From Paracyclopina nana (taxonomy: Eukaryota; Arthropoda; Copepoda; Cyclopoida; Cyclopettidae): a stretch of DNA of 64,000 nt. Made by a program: the position numbers and the translations under genes. The notes under the pieces were generated by a model. That model was not told where the DNA came from, did no database searches, and saw nothing but the letters and a program-made list of their open reading frames with translations. Below are positions 34,701 to 46,700 of the stretch, piece by piece. How positions within the stretch are numbered: the stretch's first letter is position 1; the number at the start of each line of letters is the position of its first letter. The stretch is from positions 7,378,001 through 7,442,000 of the forward strand of contig JAGUCH010000005.1 in assembly GCA_019096065.1 (NCBI GenBank). The letters are read 5' to 3'.

Positions 34701-37700
34701 TTTACCATTTTGAGGCCGACCACGTGGCTTTTCCATCAGCTGATCAACCTTGACCGTCATCATCGCGTAGTGCATCAAAACTTGTTCATTACACATCTTG
34801 TGGCTTATTATTGAGTGGGCTGATATAAAACCAACATGATTATGCGCGAGCACACTGGGGCGCTGATCTCAGCAAAAAACCGCATTTTGCAAAATTGACT
34901 ACTTTTTGGCACTACTTAAAGGAACTTTTGACTCTTTTTGAGACTAGGCATGATTAAAAATGCCTTTGGTACAATTCTGGTACAAAAAGCATTTTTGGTA
35001 CATTTTTGGTACACAAAGCATTTTTGGTACACAAAGCACTTTTTGGTACACAAAGCACTTTTTGGTACATGAAGTACAATTTTTGTAATCAAAGCACTTT
35101 TTGGTACATTTTTGGTGAATAAAGCATTTTTTGGTACTTTGTGTTCACTAAGCACTTTTGGTACGCAAAGCAATTTTGGTACACAAAGCACTTTTTGGTA
35201 CATTTTTGTTACACAAAGCACTTCTTTGGTGCATTTTTGGTACACAAAGCAGTTTTTGGTTCACAAAGCACTTTTTGGTACATGAAGTACAATTTTTGTA
35301 ATCAAAGTACTTTTTGGTACATGAAGTACAATTTTTGTAATCAAAGCACTTTTTGGTACATTTTTGGTGAACAAAGCATTTTTTGGTACTTTGTGGTTCA
35401 CTAAGCACTTTTGGTACGCAAAGCAATTTTGGTACACAAAGCACTTTTTGGTACATTTTTGTTACACAAAGCACTTCTTTGGTGCATTTTTGGTACACAA
35501 AGCAGTTTTTGGTACACAAAACAGTTTTTTGGTGTACAAAGCAGTTTTTGGTGCATATTTGGTACACAAAGCAGTTTTTGGTACAATGGTACACTTTTGG
35601 TACATAAAGCACTTCTAGGTACAAATAGCACTTTTTGGTACAATTTTCTATGTACTTTTTTGTACTCTAAATGTGTACTATGGTACCAAAAAGTACATTA
35701 GTGTACAGTTTTGCATCCTTCATTGCAAAAATGTGCAATTTGGGAATTTGTGGGTTTTTTGTCCCAGTTTACCCCACTGTGCCAGCTGGCTGTAGGGAAA
35801 TAACTTGAGGCCAACTAGATTAGAAATATGGGATGCGAAAAAATGTTATCATGATTGAGCTTTTGATGGCATTTTTTCGATGTCCTTGATCATAATTGTG
35901 AAAAATGCTCAAAACCTTTTCCTACAGCGCTACCAGAAGTCGTTTTCTTATGCTGATTTTTCCTTTGGCACGTGTACAGTGTGTCCGCCATAAATTATGC
36001 CTACTTTGCCAATTGGTTACAGAATCTTTTTATGAGCCGTGCACAATCTGGTAACGCTTTTATGGCCGCAATTCACAGAGCTGCGATCTAAAGCTGCACG
36101 AAAGAGGCCAATTTCCTCCTAAAAAAGCCACACTTTCATATTTTACCAGTTTTGACAACCCTTTGACTAGTTTTAGCTAGTTTTAACTAGTTTCAACAAA
36201 TATCAGCTAGATTTGGCCAGAATTAACGCTTGTTTACAAGTTCAAACTTGTCTGGGCAAATTCAAACAAGATTTAACATGTCTTGCTGAATAAAAACAGG
36301 TTTATACGAATTTAAACAATTCATGGCAACTGCGAAGAAGTTAAGACATGTTTCAGCATGTCACGGCAAATTCAAACAAGTTTAGACAAGTTTGAGCATG
36401 TCGCATCAAATTAAAACAAGTTCACGCAATTTCAAGCAAGTTTAGAAAAACTTTCATTTGGTTATATGTGTTTTGGCAAACATTTTCAAAAGTTGCTATT
36501 AGGTTTAATTTGAAGGAAAAATCAAGTTATGCTAGTTTGAACTAGTTCAAACTAGCTTTTACTAGTTTCACCTAGTTTTTACCAATTTTGTCCAAGTTCC
36601 GTCAATTTAGAACAATTAAAGGCAAATTGAGCAAGTTAATTTATGCATGAGTTTTTTCATATCTGGTCACTCTGATGCTAGTTTTCATGTTGGCCCCCTG
36701 CAGAGTGTCCATCTGATCTTCATCAAAAGTAGCCAAAATGATAATGCGGTTATCGATAATGGAACTGTGCACACGGGAGGCCTGCACAGTGGGCCTGCAT
36801 GCGCGCAGAATTGCATTCATTCGGTAAATTGACCCCACTGTGCACTCAAGCTGAGCTATTCAAATGGGCTTCAAATCGAACAGACATGTCCAGTCTTGCA
36901 TAAACTTGTTTATCTCCATTGTCGTCCTTTAACAATATCTAATTACTTGTTTTCTTTCATTTGCTAAAAGTTGAAATGACCATAACTGTGTTTGGACAAG
37001 TTGAGACTTGTCTGATTTTGTTGTCGCTTCTTGTTGAAAATTAGCTTGAGATATTGGTAAATATTGTCGCACTTTGCTTTGAATTGTGTAAAATTGTTCA
37101 TACTAGTCCATCCTAGTGAAGCATAGTTAAAACTAGTGAAAACTGACCTCTATGTAAAATTTGCTCTCGTTCCAAAAGTGCGAACATTTGTAGCAGTTTC
37201 TAAACTTGTCATGGTTGTTTATCAATGCAAAAGAAGCCTTGAGAATCTGATCCCTGCTAAAATTTCCCCTCAGGGAGATTTTTCCAGTTTGCAAATGCAA
37301 ATTTGCATTAATTGGCTCATTATGATCTTGAAATCTCCATGCTCGAATGATCCCAGGCTGCAACTCTTGGACATCTAGTTGAGATTACAGTAATAAGTGT
37401 GACTTATTATAGTGAGCTTATTTGAGCCATGACAAGGGCAATTATTACGCAACATCTTGACAGTCATGCTTACATTAATTAAAGTCATGACATATAAAGG
37501 CTTAGAGCCTTTTTTCACCTAATGCCAAATGATGACTTGTCGAAACTTGTCTCAACTTGTCTGAACCAAAGAAAAAGCAGTTCATTTGAAAACCATTCAT
37601 TTCAACTTGACAAACAACGAAAACTTGATAGCAAATGATAGCAAAAACTTGCGGAAATTAACTTTAAAACTTGTCAAAACTGGCATTAACTTGTTGAAAC

Positions 37701-40700
37701 TAGTGAAAACTTGTTGAAACTAGCATAAACTTGTTAAAACTTTGCCTATTTTAGCTAGCATAAGATGTTCGAATTTGTAAAATATGCATAAACATACCAA
37801 AATTAGCTTAAACTTGCATAAACTTGTGCAACCTTTCATGAACTTGTTTAAACTTGCACAAACTTGTTTTAAGTAGCACAAAATTGTTTAAACTTGCACA
37901 AACTTTTGTAAACTTGCTCAAACGTGTTTGAACATGCACAAACTTGTTTAAACTTGCACAAACTTGCTTAAACATGCACAAACTTGTTTAAACTTGCACA
38001 AACTTGTTCAAACTTGCACAAACTTGTTCAAACTTTCACAAACTTGTTTAAACTTGAACACAATTGTTTAAACTTGCTCAAACATGTTTAAATGTGCACA
38101 AACTTGTTCAAACTTGCACAAACTTGTTTAAACGTGCACAAACTTGTTTAAACATGCACAAACTTGTTCAAACTTGCACAAACTTGTTTAAACTTGAACA
38201 CAATTGTTTAAACTTGAACACAATTGTTTAAACTTGCTCAAACATGTTTAAATGTGCACAAACTTGTTCAAACTTGCACAAACTTGTTTAAACGTGCACA
38301 AACTTGTTTAAACATGCACAAACTTGTTCAAACTTGCACAAACTTGTTTAAACTTGAACACAATTGTTTAAACTTGCACAAACTTGTTTAAACTTGCACA
38401 AACTTGTTTAAACTTGCACAAACTTGTTTAAACTTGCACAAACTTGTTTAAACTTGCACAAACTTGTTTAAATTTGCACAAACTTGTTTAAACTTGCGTA
38501 AAATAGTTTAAACTTTAAAAGACTTGTGGTTATTTACTAAAACTTGCCGAAAGTACCTAAAATCAGGAATAAATTGCCTAAACGTGTTCAAACATGAGTT
38601 TAATCTATTTTTTTGATAACTATTTCTTGCATTGTTGGATTTTTTTAAAAGCTTTGAATTTCATTGGTTGGCTCAGGTTAACAGATCGAAAAATGACCCG
38701 AGGATTAAACGAATTCCTCTTGATTCCTATCAAATAATTTGATATCTCTAAGCTGATTTTCACCATTTTCATGTTCTCTCTTTTTTGCAGGTAAGACAAA
38801 TACTTTTAGACCTCATCTGAAAAAAGTGGAATTAGTTCGCGAAATGAAAGTGGAAAAATCATGGTTTGTTGACAAATTGTCTCCTGTCAAAGTTAAGTAA
38901 AAGAAATTGTGGGAAAATCTTCTGGTTTTTATTTGCTTGTAGGTGTTGAACTTTGGCAGCTTTTTACACAACCTGACCTTGTTTATGCTTATTATTCTCA
39001 CTTTTTGACCTTGCTTTTGGGGAATCTTGTGTGTATGTATATCTAAATTGATATTTGCAAACTAGTGCATTACAAAATTTGATTTTTGGCACCGAAGTCA
39101 TTTTTTGACCAAAAAGTCATTTTTTGACCAAAAAATCATTTTTTGACCAAAAAATCATTTTTTGACCAAAAAATCATTTTTTGACCAAAAAGTCATTTTT
39201 TGACTAAAAGGTCATTTTTTTGACCAAAACGTCATTTTTTGACCAAAAAGCCATTTCTTATACCAAAAAAGCCAATTTTTTTTACCAAAATGTCATTTTT
39301 TGACCAAAATGTCATTTTTTGACCAAAATGTCATTTTTTGACCAAAATGTCATTTTTTGACCAAAATGTCATTTTTTGACCAAAATGTCATTTTTTGACC
39401 AAAATGTCATTTTTTGACCAAAAAGTCATTTTTTGACCAAAAAGTCATTTTTTGACCAAAAGGTCATTTTTTGACCAAAAAGCCATTTTTTGACCAAAAT
39501 GCCATTTTTTGACCCAAAAAGTTATTTTTTGACCAAAAAGTCATTTTTTGACCCAAAAAGTTATTTTTTGACCATATAAGTTATAAAAAGTCACTTTATG
39601 CCCAAATAAGTTATTTTTTATATTTTATGTTTTTCCTATAAAAACAGAATATTTGATCACTTATAAAGCCTTTTTGTGACCAAAAAAGTCATTATGTAAC
39701 CCCAAAAATGCAGAATTTTTCTAGTTAAGTCATCATTATTATTATGGCACTTTGTTTGTTTTTGCTTTTTTCTTTGGCTGGATGACTTTGAATGAACTTT
39801 TTCATTGCTCTCGCAGAATGCCAATTTGTCATCGTTTAACAAAAGTGTAATGATGTTTCTTTTGTTTGGCGAACACTTTTGATAGTTGGACTCATGGGAG
39901 AATTCATACAAAGCCTCAAATCGATGGAAATTCCTCAGCAAATTGCATTTTTTATGGTGATTTCAACGCCACATCAAAAAAGTGATACAACTTCCTATTT
40001 CAGCCAAAAATTCATTATTTTAGACTATAATTCACTTATTTTTTGAAAATTAATTATTTTAGCCTAAAATTAACTGTTTCAGCTTAAAATTCATTATTTC
40101 AGCCTTAAATTCACTATTTTAGCCTTTAACTGTTTACTTACCCCAAAGTCAACTTTTTGAAAGAATAATAACTATTTGGCCTTTCTTACAATTTTAGCTT
40201 ATTTGGCAAATGAGCTATTTGAACTATGAAATCAATTATTTTGGCCTAAATATTATAACTATTTCAGTCTCAGTGGAAAAATGACGACATTTCGCTTCGC
40301 CAATGCAGTATAATCAAGTTTAGCCCTATCACGAGGCAAATTAACCTTTGGTTTGTAACCATAAACTTAATATCACGAGCATCGCACTGAGTTTCACTTT
40401 TAGTACTGCAACGCTAGTTAATTTCGAGCCTCGTCTTAAATGTCTCACTCAATTTAGCGCGTAATGAACTGGCGAAGTCAAAATGGCGGAATTTCATGCA
40501 AAAAGTTTTGCTAATTTAGGTATAAAATTACTTTGCCTCAACTAGATAATTGTTGGCGAAAACTTGTGTTGAACTAGTTAACATGTTTGTTTCACCAAAA
40601 CTAGTTAGTTATATTCGACACATTTTTGGGCAAACAATTTATTTGAGGCAAAACTAGCTATTTGAGGCAAAACTAGTTGATAGGGGCAAAACTAGTTATT

Positions 40701-43700
40701 TGAGGCAAAAATAGTTGATAGGGGCAAAACTAGTTATTTGAGGCAAAACTAGTTATTTGAGGCAAAACTAGTTATTTGAGGCAAAAGTAGTTATTTGAGG
40801 CAAAAGTAGTTATTTGAGGCAAAACTAGTTCTTTGAGGCAAAACTAGTATTCGAGGTAAAACTTTGTAGTTATTTGAGGCAAAACTAGTTATTTTAGGTA
40901 AAAGTTGTTATTTTAGGCAAAACTAGCAATTTGAGGTAAAACTAGCTGTTTTAGGCAAATTTAGTCATTTGAGGCAAAACTACGTAGTTATGCGAGGCAA
41001 TACTACGAAGTTATTTGAGGACAACACTTGTCATTTGAACCAAAACTAGTTATTTGAGGCAAACTTGTGGTTAAATAATTCATTTTAGCTGTAAACTTGT
41101 TCATAATAGGCGAAACTAGTTATTTATGTCAGAAGTAGTTTTTTTAATTATTTTTTGATTGTAAACATTTTGAACTGGACACATTTTTCCAAAGTGAAAA
41201 TTGATCACCAATTACTGTGTGTACTGTTTCTTGTTCGCATGACAAAGTCGCGTTTTGACATGACAATTTCGCTAATTGAAAGGAACGCCCACTTTTCAAA
41301 GATTTCCACTTGACTAGCTGTCATCTGAAGCCATGTTTTTATGTGCCTTTTTCTCCTCGTAATTCTCAAATCGTTCAGAAGTCCTTGTAGTTTTCGCATT
41401 TGCCACTTTTCTAAAATCCAGGCCTTTTTTCAATTATTACTGGAAAAACTGACTGATAAGAACAAGAGCTCAGTAGCTCATTAAGTGATATAAAGATCAG
41501 TAGTTGAAAAAAAAGCTCAGTAGATGAGAAAGAGCTCAGTAAATGAGAAAAAGCTCAGTAGTTGAGAAAGAGCTCATTAAGTGATATTAAGCTCAGTAAG
41601 TGAGAAAGAGCTCAGTAAGTGAGAAAGAGCTCAGTAAGTAAGAAAAAGCTCAGTAGTTGAGAAAGAGCTCAGTAGTTGAGAAAGAGCTCAGTAAGTGAGA
41701 AAGAGCTCAGTAAGAGAGAAAGAGCTCAGTAAGTGAGAAAGAGCTCAGTAAGTGAGAAAGAGCTCAGTAAGTGAGAACAAGCTCATTAAGTGATATTAAG
41801 CTCAGTAAGTGAGAAAGAGCTCAGTAAGAGAGAAAGAGCTCAGTAAGTGAGAAAGAGCTCAGTAAGTGAGAAAGAGCTCAGTAAGTGAGAAAGAGCTCAG
41901 TAAGTGAGAACAAGCTCATTAAGTGATATTAAGCTCAGTAAGTGAGAAAAAGCTCATTAGTTGAGAAAGAGCTCAGTAAGTCAGAAAAAGCTCATTAGTT
42001 GAGAAAGAGCTCAGTATGTCAGAAAAAGCTCAGTAAGTGAAAAGTGAAAAAGAGCTCAGTAGCTTATACATAGGCTCAGTAGCTAAGCAAGCGCTTAAAA
42101 GCTGAGTGCTCAGTAAGTGAGAAAGATCCCATTAAGAGATATTAAGCTCAGTAAGTGAGAAAGAGCTCAGTAAGTAAGAAAAAGCTCAGTAGTTGAGAAA
42201 GAGCTCATTAAGTGATATTAAGCTCGGTAATTGAGAAAGAGCTCAGTAGCTGATAAAGAGGCTCAGTAGCTAAGCAAGCGCTCAAAAGCTGAGATTGAGC
42301 TCAAAAGTTGAGATTGAGCTCAGTATCTCAATAGCTGAGAAAGAGCTCAGTAACATTAAACGAGCTCAGTAATTGAACATGAACTGAGAAAGACTACAAA
42401 AGCTGAGATTGAGATTATAAGCTGAGAAACACATCTAAAGATGGTAAAAGTAGGTAAAAATGACTCAAAAGGCTCAGAAATAGCTCAAAGACATACAATA
42501 GCTCATATGCTCAGAAATAGTTTTAAGGTAACTCAAAAGTGCTCAGAAGCTCAAATTGAGCTCATTTCAATCATTATAGCTCCGCAGCTGAAAAATCAAG
42601 AAAACTGAGAAGGGCAAAAGCTGAGCCTAATTGCAAGTTTGCATCATGAATAATTAATTGCCAGTTTTCACTAAGCAGATGATGATGATACTTGAAACAT
42701 GATTAAAAACGAAAGTTTTGGTTTTTTCCTCTGTAACCACAAATAAAGTATCGAGTTTCAGCTTTGATTAATTCGCCATATCTAATTTCACTTTTGTTCA
42801 AGGAATTTTTTTCGTCATCAAAAGGAAGAAGAAATTTCACGGTTTAATTTCTTTCTCACAGCGAAAATCAATCATACTTTTAACAAGGTTGGGAGCAAAT
42901 AAAAGAGTGTATTTACTTCTAAGATGATACAATCATTTATTATCCTTAATGATGGCAAAAAGTGGATTTTCTCTTTTGAAGATGCAATTGGAAGCTTTGT
43001 AAACGCCACTGATTGATTGGAAGCCAGCAAAAAAAGGAATTAAAAGGAAAATTAGTTTTCCAACAAAATTGAGCCCTTTTTCAGTGACTGAGCCTCTTAA
43101 TCAGCTACTGAGCTCTTTCTCAGCTTCTGGGCTCTTTCTCAGCTACTGAGCTCTTTCTGAGCTTCTGGGCTCTTTCTCAGCTACTGAGCTCGTTCTCAGC
43201 TACTGAGCCCCTTTATAAGATACTGAGCTCTTTCTCAGCTACTGAGCACTTACTATGGTCCTGAGCATTTACTAAGCTACTGAGCTCTTTCTCAGCTACT
43301 GAGCTCTTTTTCAGCTACTGAGCTCTTTCTCAGCTACTGAGCTCTTTCTCAGCTACTGAGCTCTTTCTCGGCTACTGAGCTCTTTCTCAGCTACTGAACC
43401 CCTTTAAAAGATACTGAGCTCTTTCTCAGCTTCTGAGCACTTATTAAGCTACTGAGCTCTTTCTCAGATACTGAGCTCTTTCTCAGCTTCTGAGCACTTA
43501 CTAAGGTACTGAGCACTTACTGAACTACTGAGCTCTTTCTCAGCTACTGAGCTATTTTTCAGCTACTGAGCTCTTTATCAGCTTCTGAGCTATTTCTAAG
43601 CTACTGAGCCTCTTAATCAGCTACTGAGCTCTTTCTCACTTACTGAGCTCAATCTACTTAATGAGCTGATTCTCAGCTTCTGGGCTCTTTCTCAGCTACT

Positions 43701-46700
43701 GAGATCTTTCTCAGTTACTGTGATCTTTCTCAGCTACTGAGCACTTACTAAGGTACTGAGCACTTACTGAGCTACTGAGCTCTTTCTCAGCTACTGAGCT
43801 ATTTTTTAGCTACTGAGCTCTTTATCAGCTTCTGAGCTATTTCTAAGCTACTGAGCCTCTTAATCAGCTACTGAGCTCTTTCTCACTTACTGAGCTCAAT
43901 CTACTTAATGAGCTGATTCTCAGCTTCTGGGCTCTTTCTCAGCTACTGAGATCTTTCTCAGTTACTGAGATCTTTCTCAGCTACTGTGATCTTTCTCAGA
44001 TACTGTGATCTTTCTCAGATACTGAGCTCTTTCTCAGCTTCTGAGCTCTTTCTCAGCTTCAGAGCTCTTTCTCAGCTTCTGAGCACTTACTAAGCTACTG
44101 AGCTCTTACTAAGCTACTGAGCTCTTTCTCGGCTACTGAGCTCTTTCTCAGCTACTGAGCTCTTTCTCAGCTACTGAGCTCTTTCTCAGTTACTGAGCTC
44201 TTTCTCAGCTACTGAGCTCTTTCTCAGCTTCTGAGCTCTTTCTCAGCCTCTGAGCTCTTTCTCAGCCTCTGAGCTCTTTCTCAGCTACTGAGCTCTTTCT
44301 TAGCTACCAAGCTCTTTCTCAGCTACTGGGCTCACTCTGAATTTGTTCTCAGTTGCTCATTTCTTGGCTACTGAGCTAGAGGGGGTTTCCAGCTCATGGA
44401 CTGAGCCCCGACTCAATTTGTTAGCCCTAACTGAGTACACTCTGACTCAGCTTTTCATCTTTTTCAGCTCCTCAACTCTCAATTAGCAACTGAGCTCTTT
44501 ATCAATTCCTGAGCTCATTATCATCTCCTGAGCCATTTCTAAGTTGCCCTGATTTTTCTCCAAATCCACTGAGCACTTTCTCAGCTGAGATGCTGAGCAT
44601 TTTCTTATCTGTACACTTGGAATTTTTTTACAGCAAAGCTTAATCTCATTTTTACAAATGTCAGCATTTTGATCCCTCGTCGTGGGAAAACAACAATCAA
44701 AATGGCAGCAGGATGAAAATTGAGGAAGTTTCTACCGTATGATTGAAGATATCCGTCAGAAAATTTTCTCTCTCATCTCGCGAGAGCTCAAAAATAGTAT
44801 TAGTAGTAATAATGGAGTTGTCACAATGTAGCACACCAAAAGCTTCAAAATTACACTGTAAATTATATCGAAAAGTGAAGAAGATGCAGGAAATTAAATT
44901 CACATTTTTCCATAGTTGAATTCTCCCACCTCATGTGAATTTATTTATTTACAAAAAAATTATGTTGAAAAAACTTATTTTTTTGTAATACAGATTTTTA
45001 ATTGATTTTTATTTAAAATTGGAAAAAAATCAGATTCAATACTCTGCTGATTTTTAAGGATTTTATAACATGTAAATAATATTTCTTTAGTTTAAATTTC
45101 TAATTTTAGAAGGTAAGAAAGAACTTCAATTAGATTCAACACAAAGCTGGTTTTTAAGGATTTTTAAGATAAAAATTATAATTTTTGAAGCTGAGAAAGG
45201 ATTGAAAATATGCTGAGATAAAAACATTTCTTAAATCAATATTTTTAAGTTTTTTCTACATTTTTTTAAATTGCAATTAGTCTCGAGATTCATTAGTGGC
45301 ATTTTTCGAATGGTTTTGACCTTTTGCATGACCAGACACAATTAATGGGCATTAAAGCCATAAATTACAGTGCTAGCTTTCGTGCACATCTGGCAACGCC
45401 TTTGACCTTCTTTTGACGAGAGGAGAACTTTTTCTGCCTTCATCGTTAAAAACATTTAAAAACCCATCAAGAAGTTTTCAAATGGGAAAAATCTTTGCTG
45501 AGTCACTCATTAAAAATGAAGGCATAAACAAATGTGCTGTCAACTCAGAATATTTGATTTTTCTATTCGACTCAGCAAAACTAAGATTTCAACTCAGCTT
45601 TGCGGAGATTTCAACTCAGCTTTGCGGAGATTTCAACTCAGCATTTCAGTTTTGGGAGAATGACTCAGTTTTGGGACAATAACTTAGTTTTGGGACAATA
45701 ACTCAGTTTTGGGACAATAACTCAGTTTTGGGACAATGACTCAGTTTTGGGACAAAAACTCAGTTTTGGGACAAAAACTCAGTTTTGGGACAATAACTTA
45801 GTTTTTGGGACAATAACCTAGTTTTGGGACAATAACCTAGTTTTGGGACAAAATATGAGTTGTGTGACAAACATTGATCTTCGGGACAAGAATTGAGTTT
45901 TGGAACCAGAATCCAGATTTGGGGAAAAGATTGAGTTTTGGGACAAAAATTCATTTTTTAACCTGTTTTCAGTTGCTTATTTATGCCCCGCAGTGCATTG
46001 ATGGGAATGTAAGCTTTGCTAGGTGGGAACCTCAAGAAGAAATCATTAAAATAAGGCAAGATTTGGGTTGCTAGATGTCACATAGGAAAACAGTAATTAA
46101 GCCCTCAAGTCATGAATGTGTAACCTCAAATTCAGCCCATTGCAAAGAGGAAAACCAGTGAAAATTGGAAATTGTCGTGAAAATGTCGAAAAGGGTGGGA
46201 TTTTTCAATGCTGAACATTCTTGCTGAACATTGGGCGAAAATATTGGGAAATGGCTTCTTTTCGCTATTTTGGAACAGAAATATCCTTTTCGGACAAAAA
46301 TATTATTTTGGAATAGAAATATCCTTTTCGGACAAAAATATTATTTTGGGACAAAAATTCAGTTTTGGGACATAAAAACCTATTTTGGGACAAAATCCAT
46401 TTTTAGACAAAGAAACCAATTTTGGGACAAAATCCAATTTTGGGACAAAAATCCAATTTTGGGACAAAATCCAATTTTGGGACAAAAATACAATTTTGGG
46501 ACAAAAATCCAATTTTAGGACAAAAATCCAATTTTGGGACAAAAATCCAATTTTGGACTAAGAAACCAATCATGGGACAAACTTCCAGTTTTAGGACAAA
46601 ATCCAATTTTGGTACTAAGAAACCAATCATGGGACAAACTTCCAGTTTTAGGACAGAAAGCAAATTTTGGGACAAAAATCCACTTAGGGGACAAAGATCC

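Noticed and set aside
35960..35990. Tc1/mariner element end
   Set aside because: One end-like sequence only; no inverted partner or transposase found nearby.
45105..45120. AAGGTAAG as a further ratchet point
   Set aside because: The 3' splice site would be AAG with the tract ending three bases earlier (ttttagaag); too weak.
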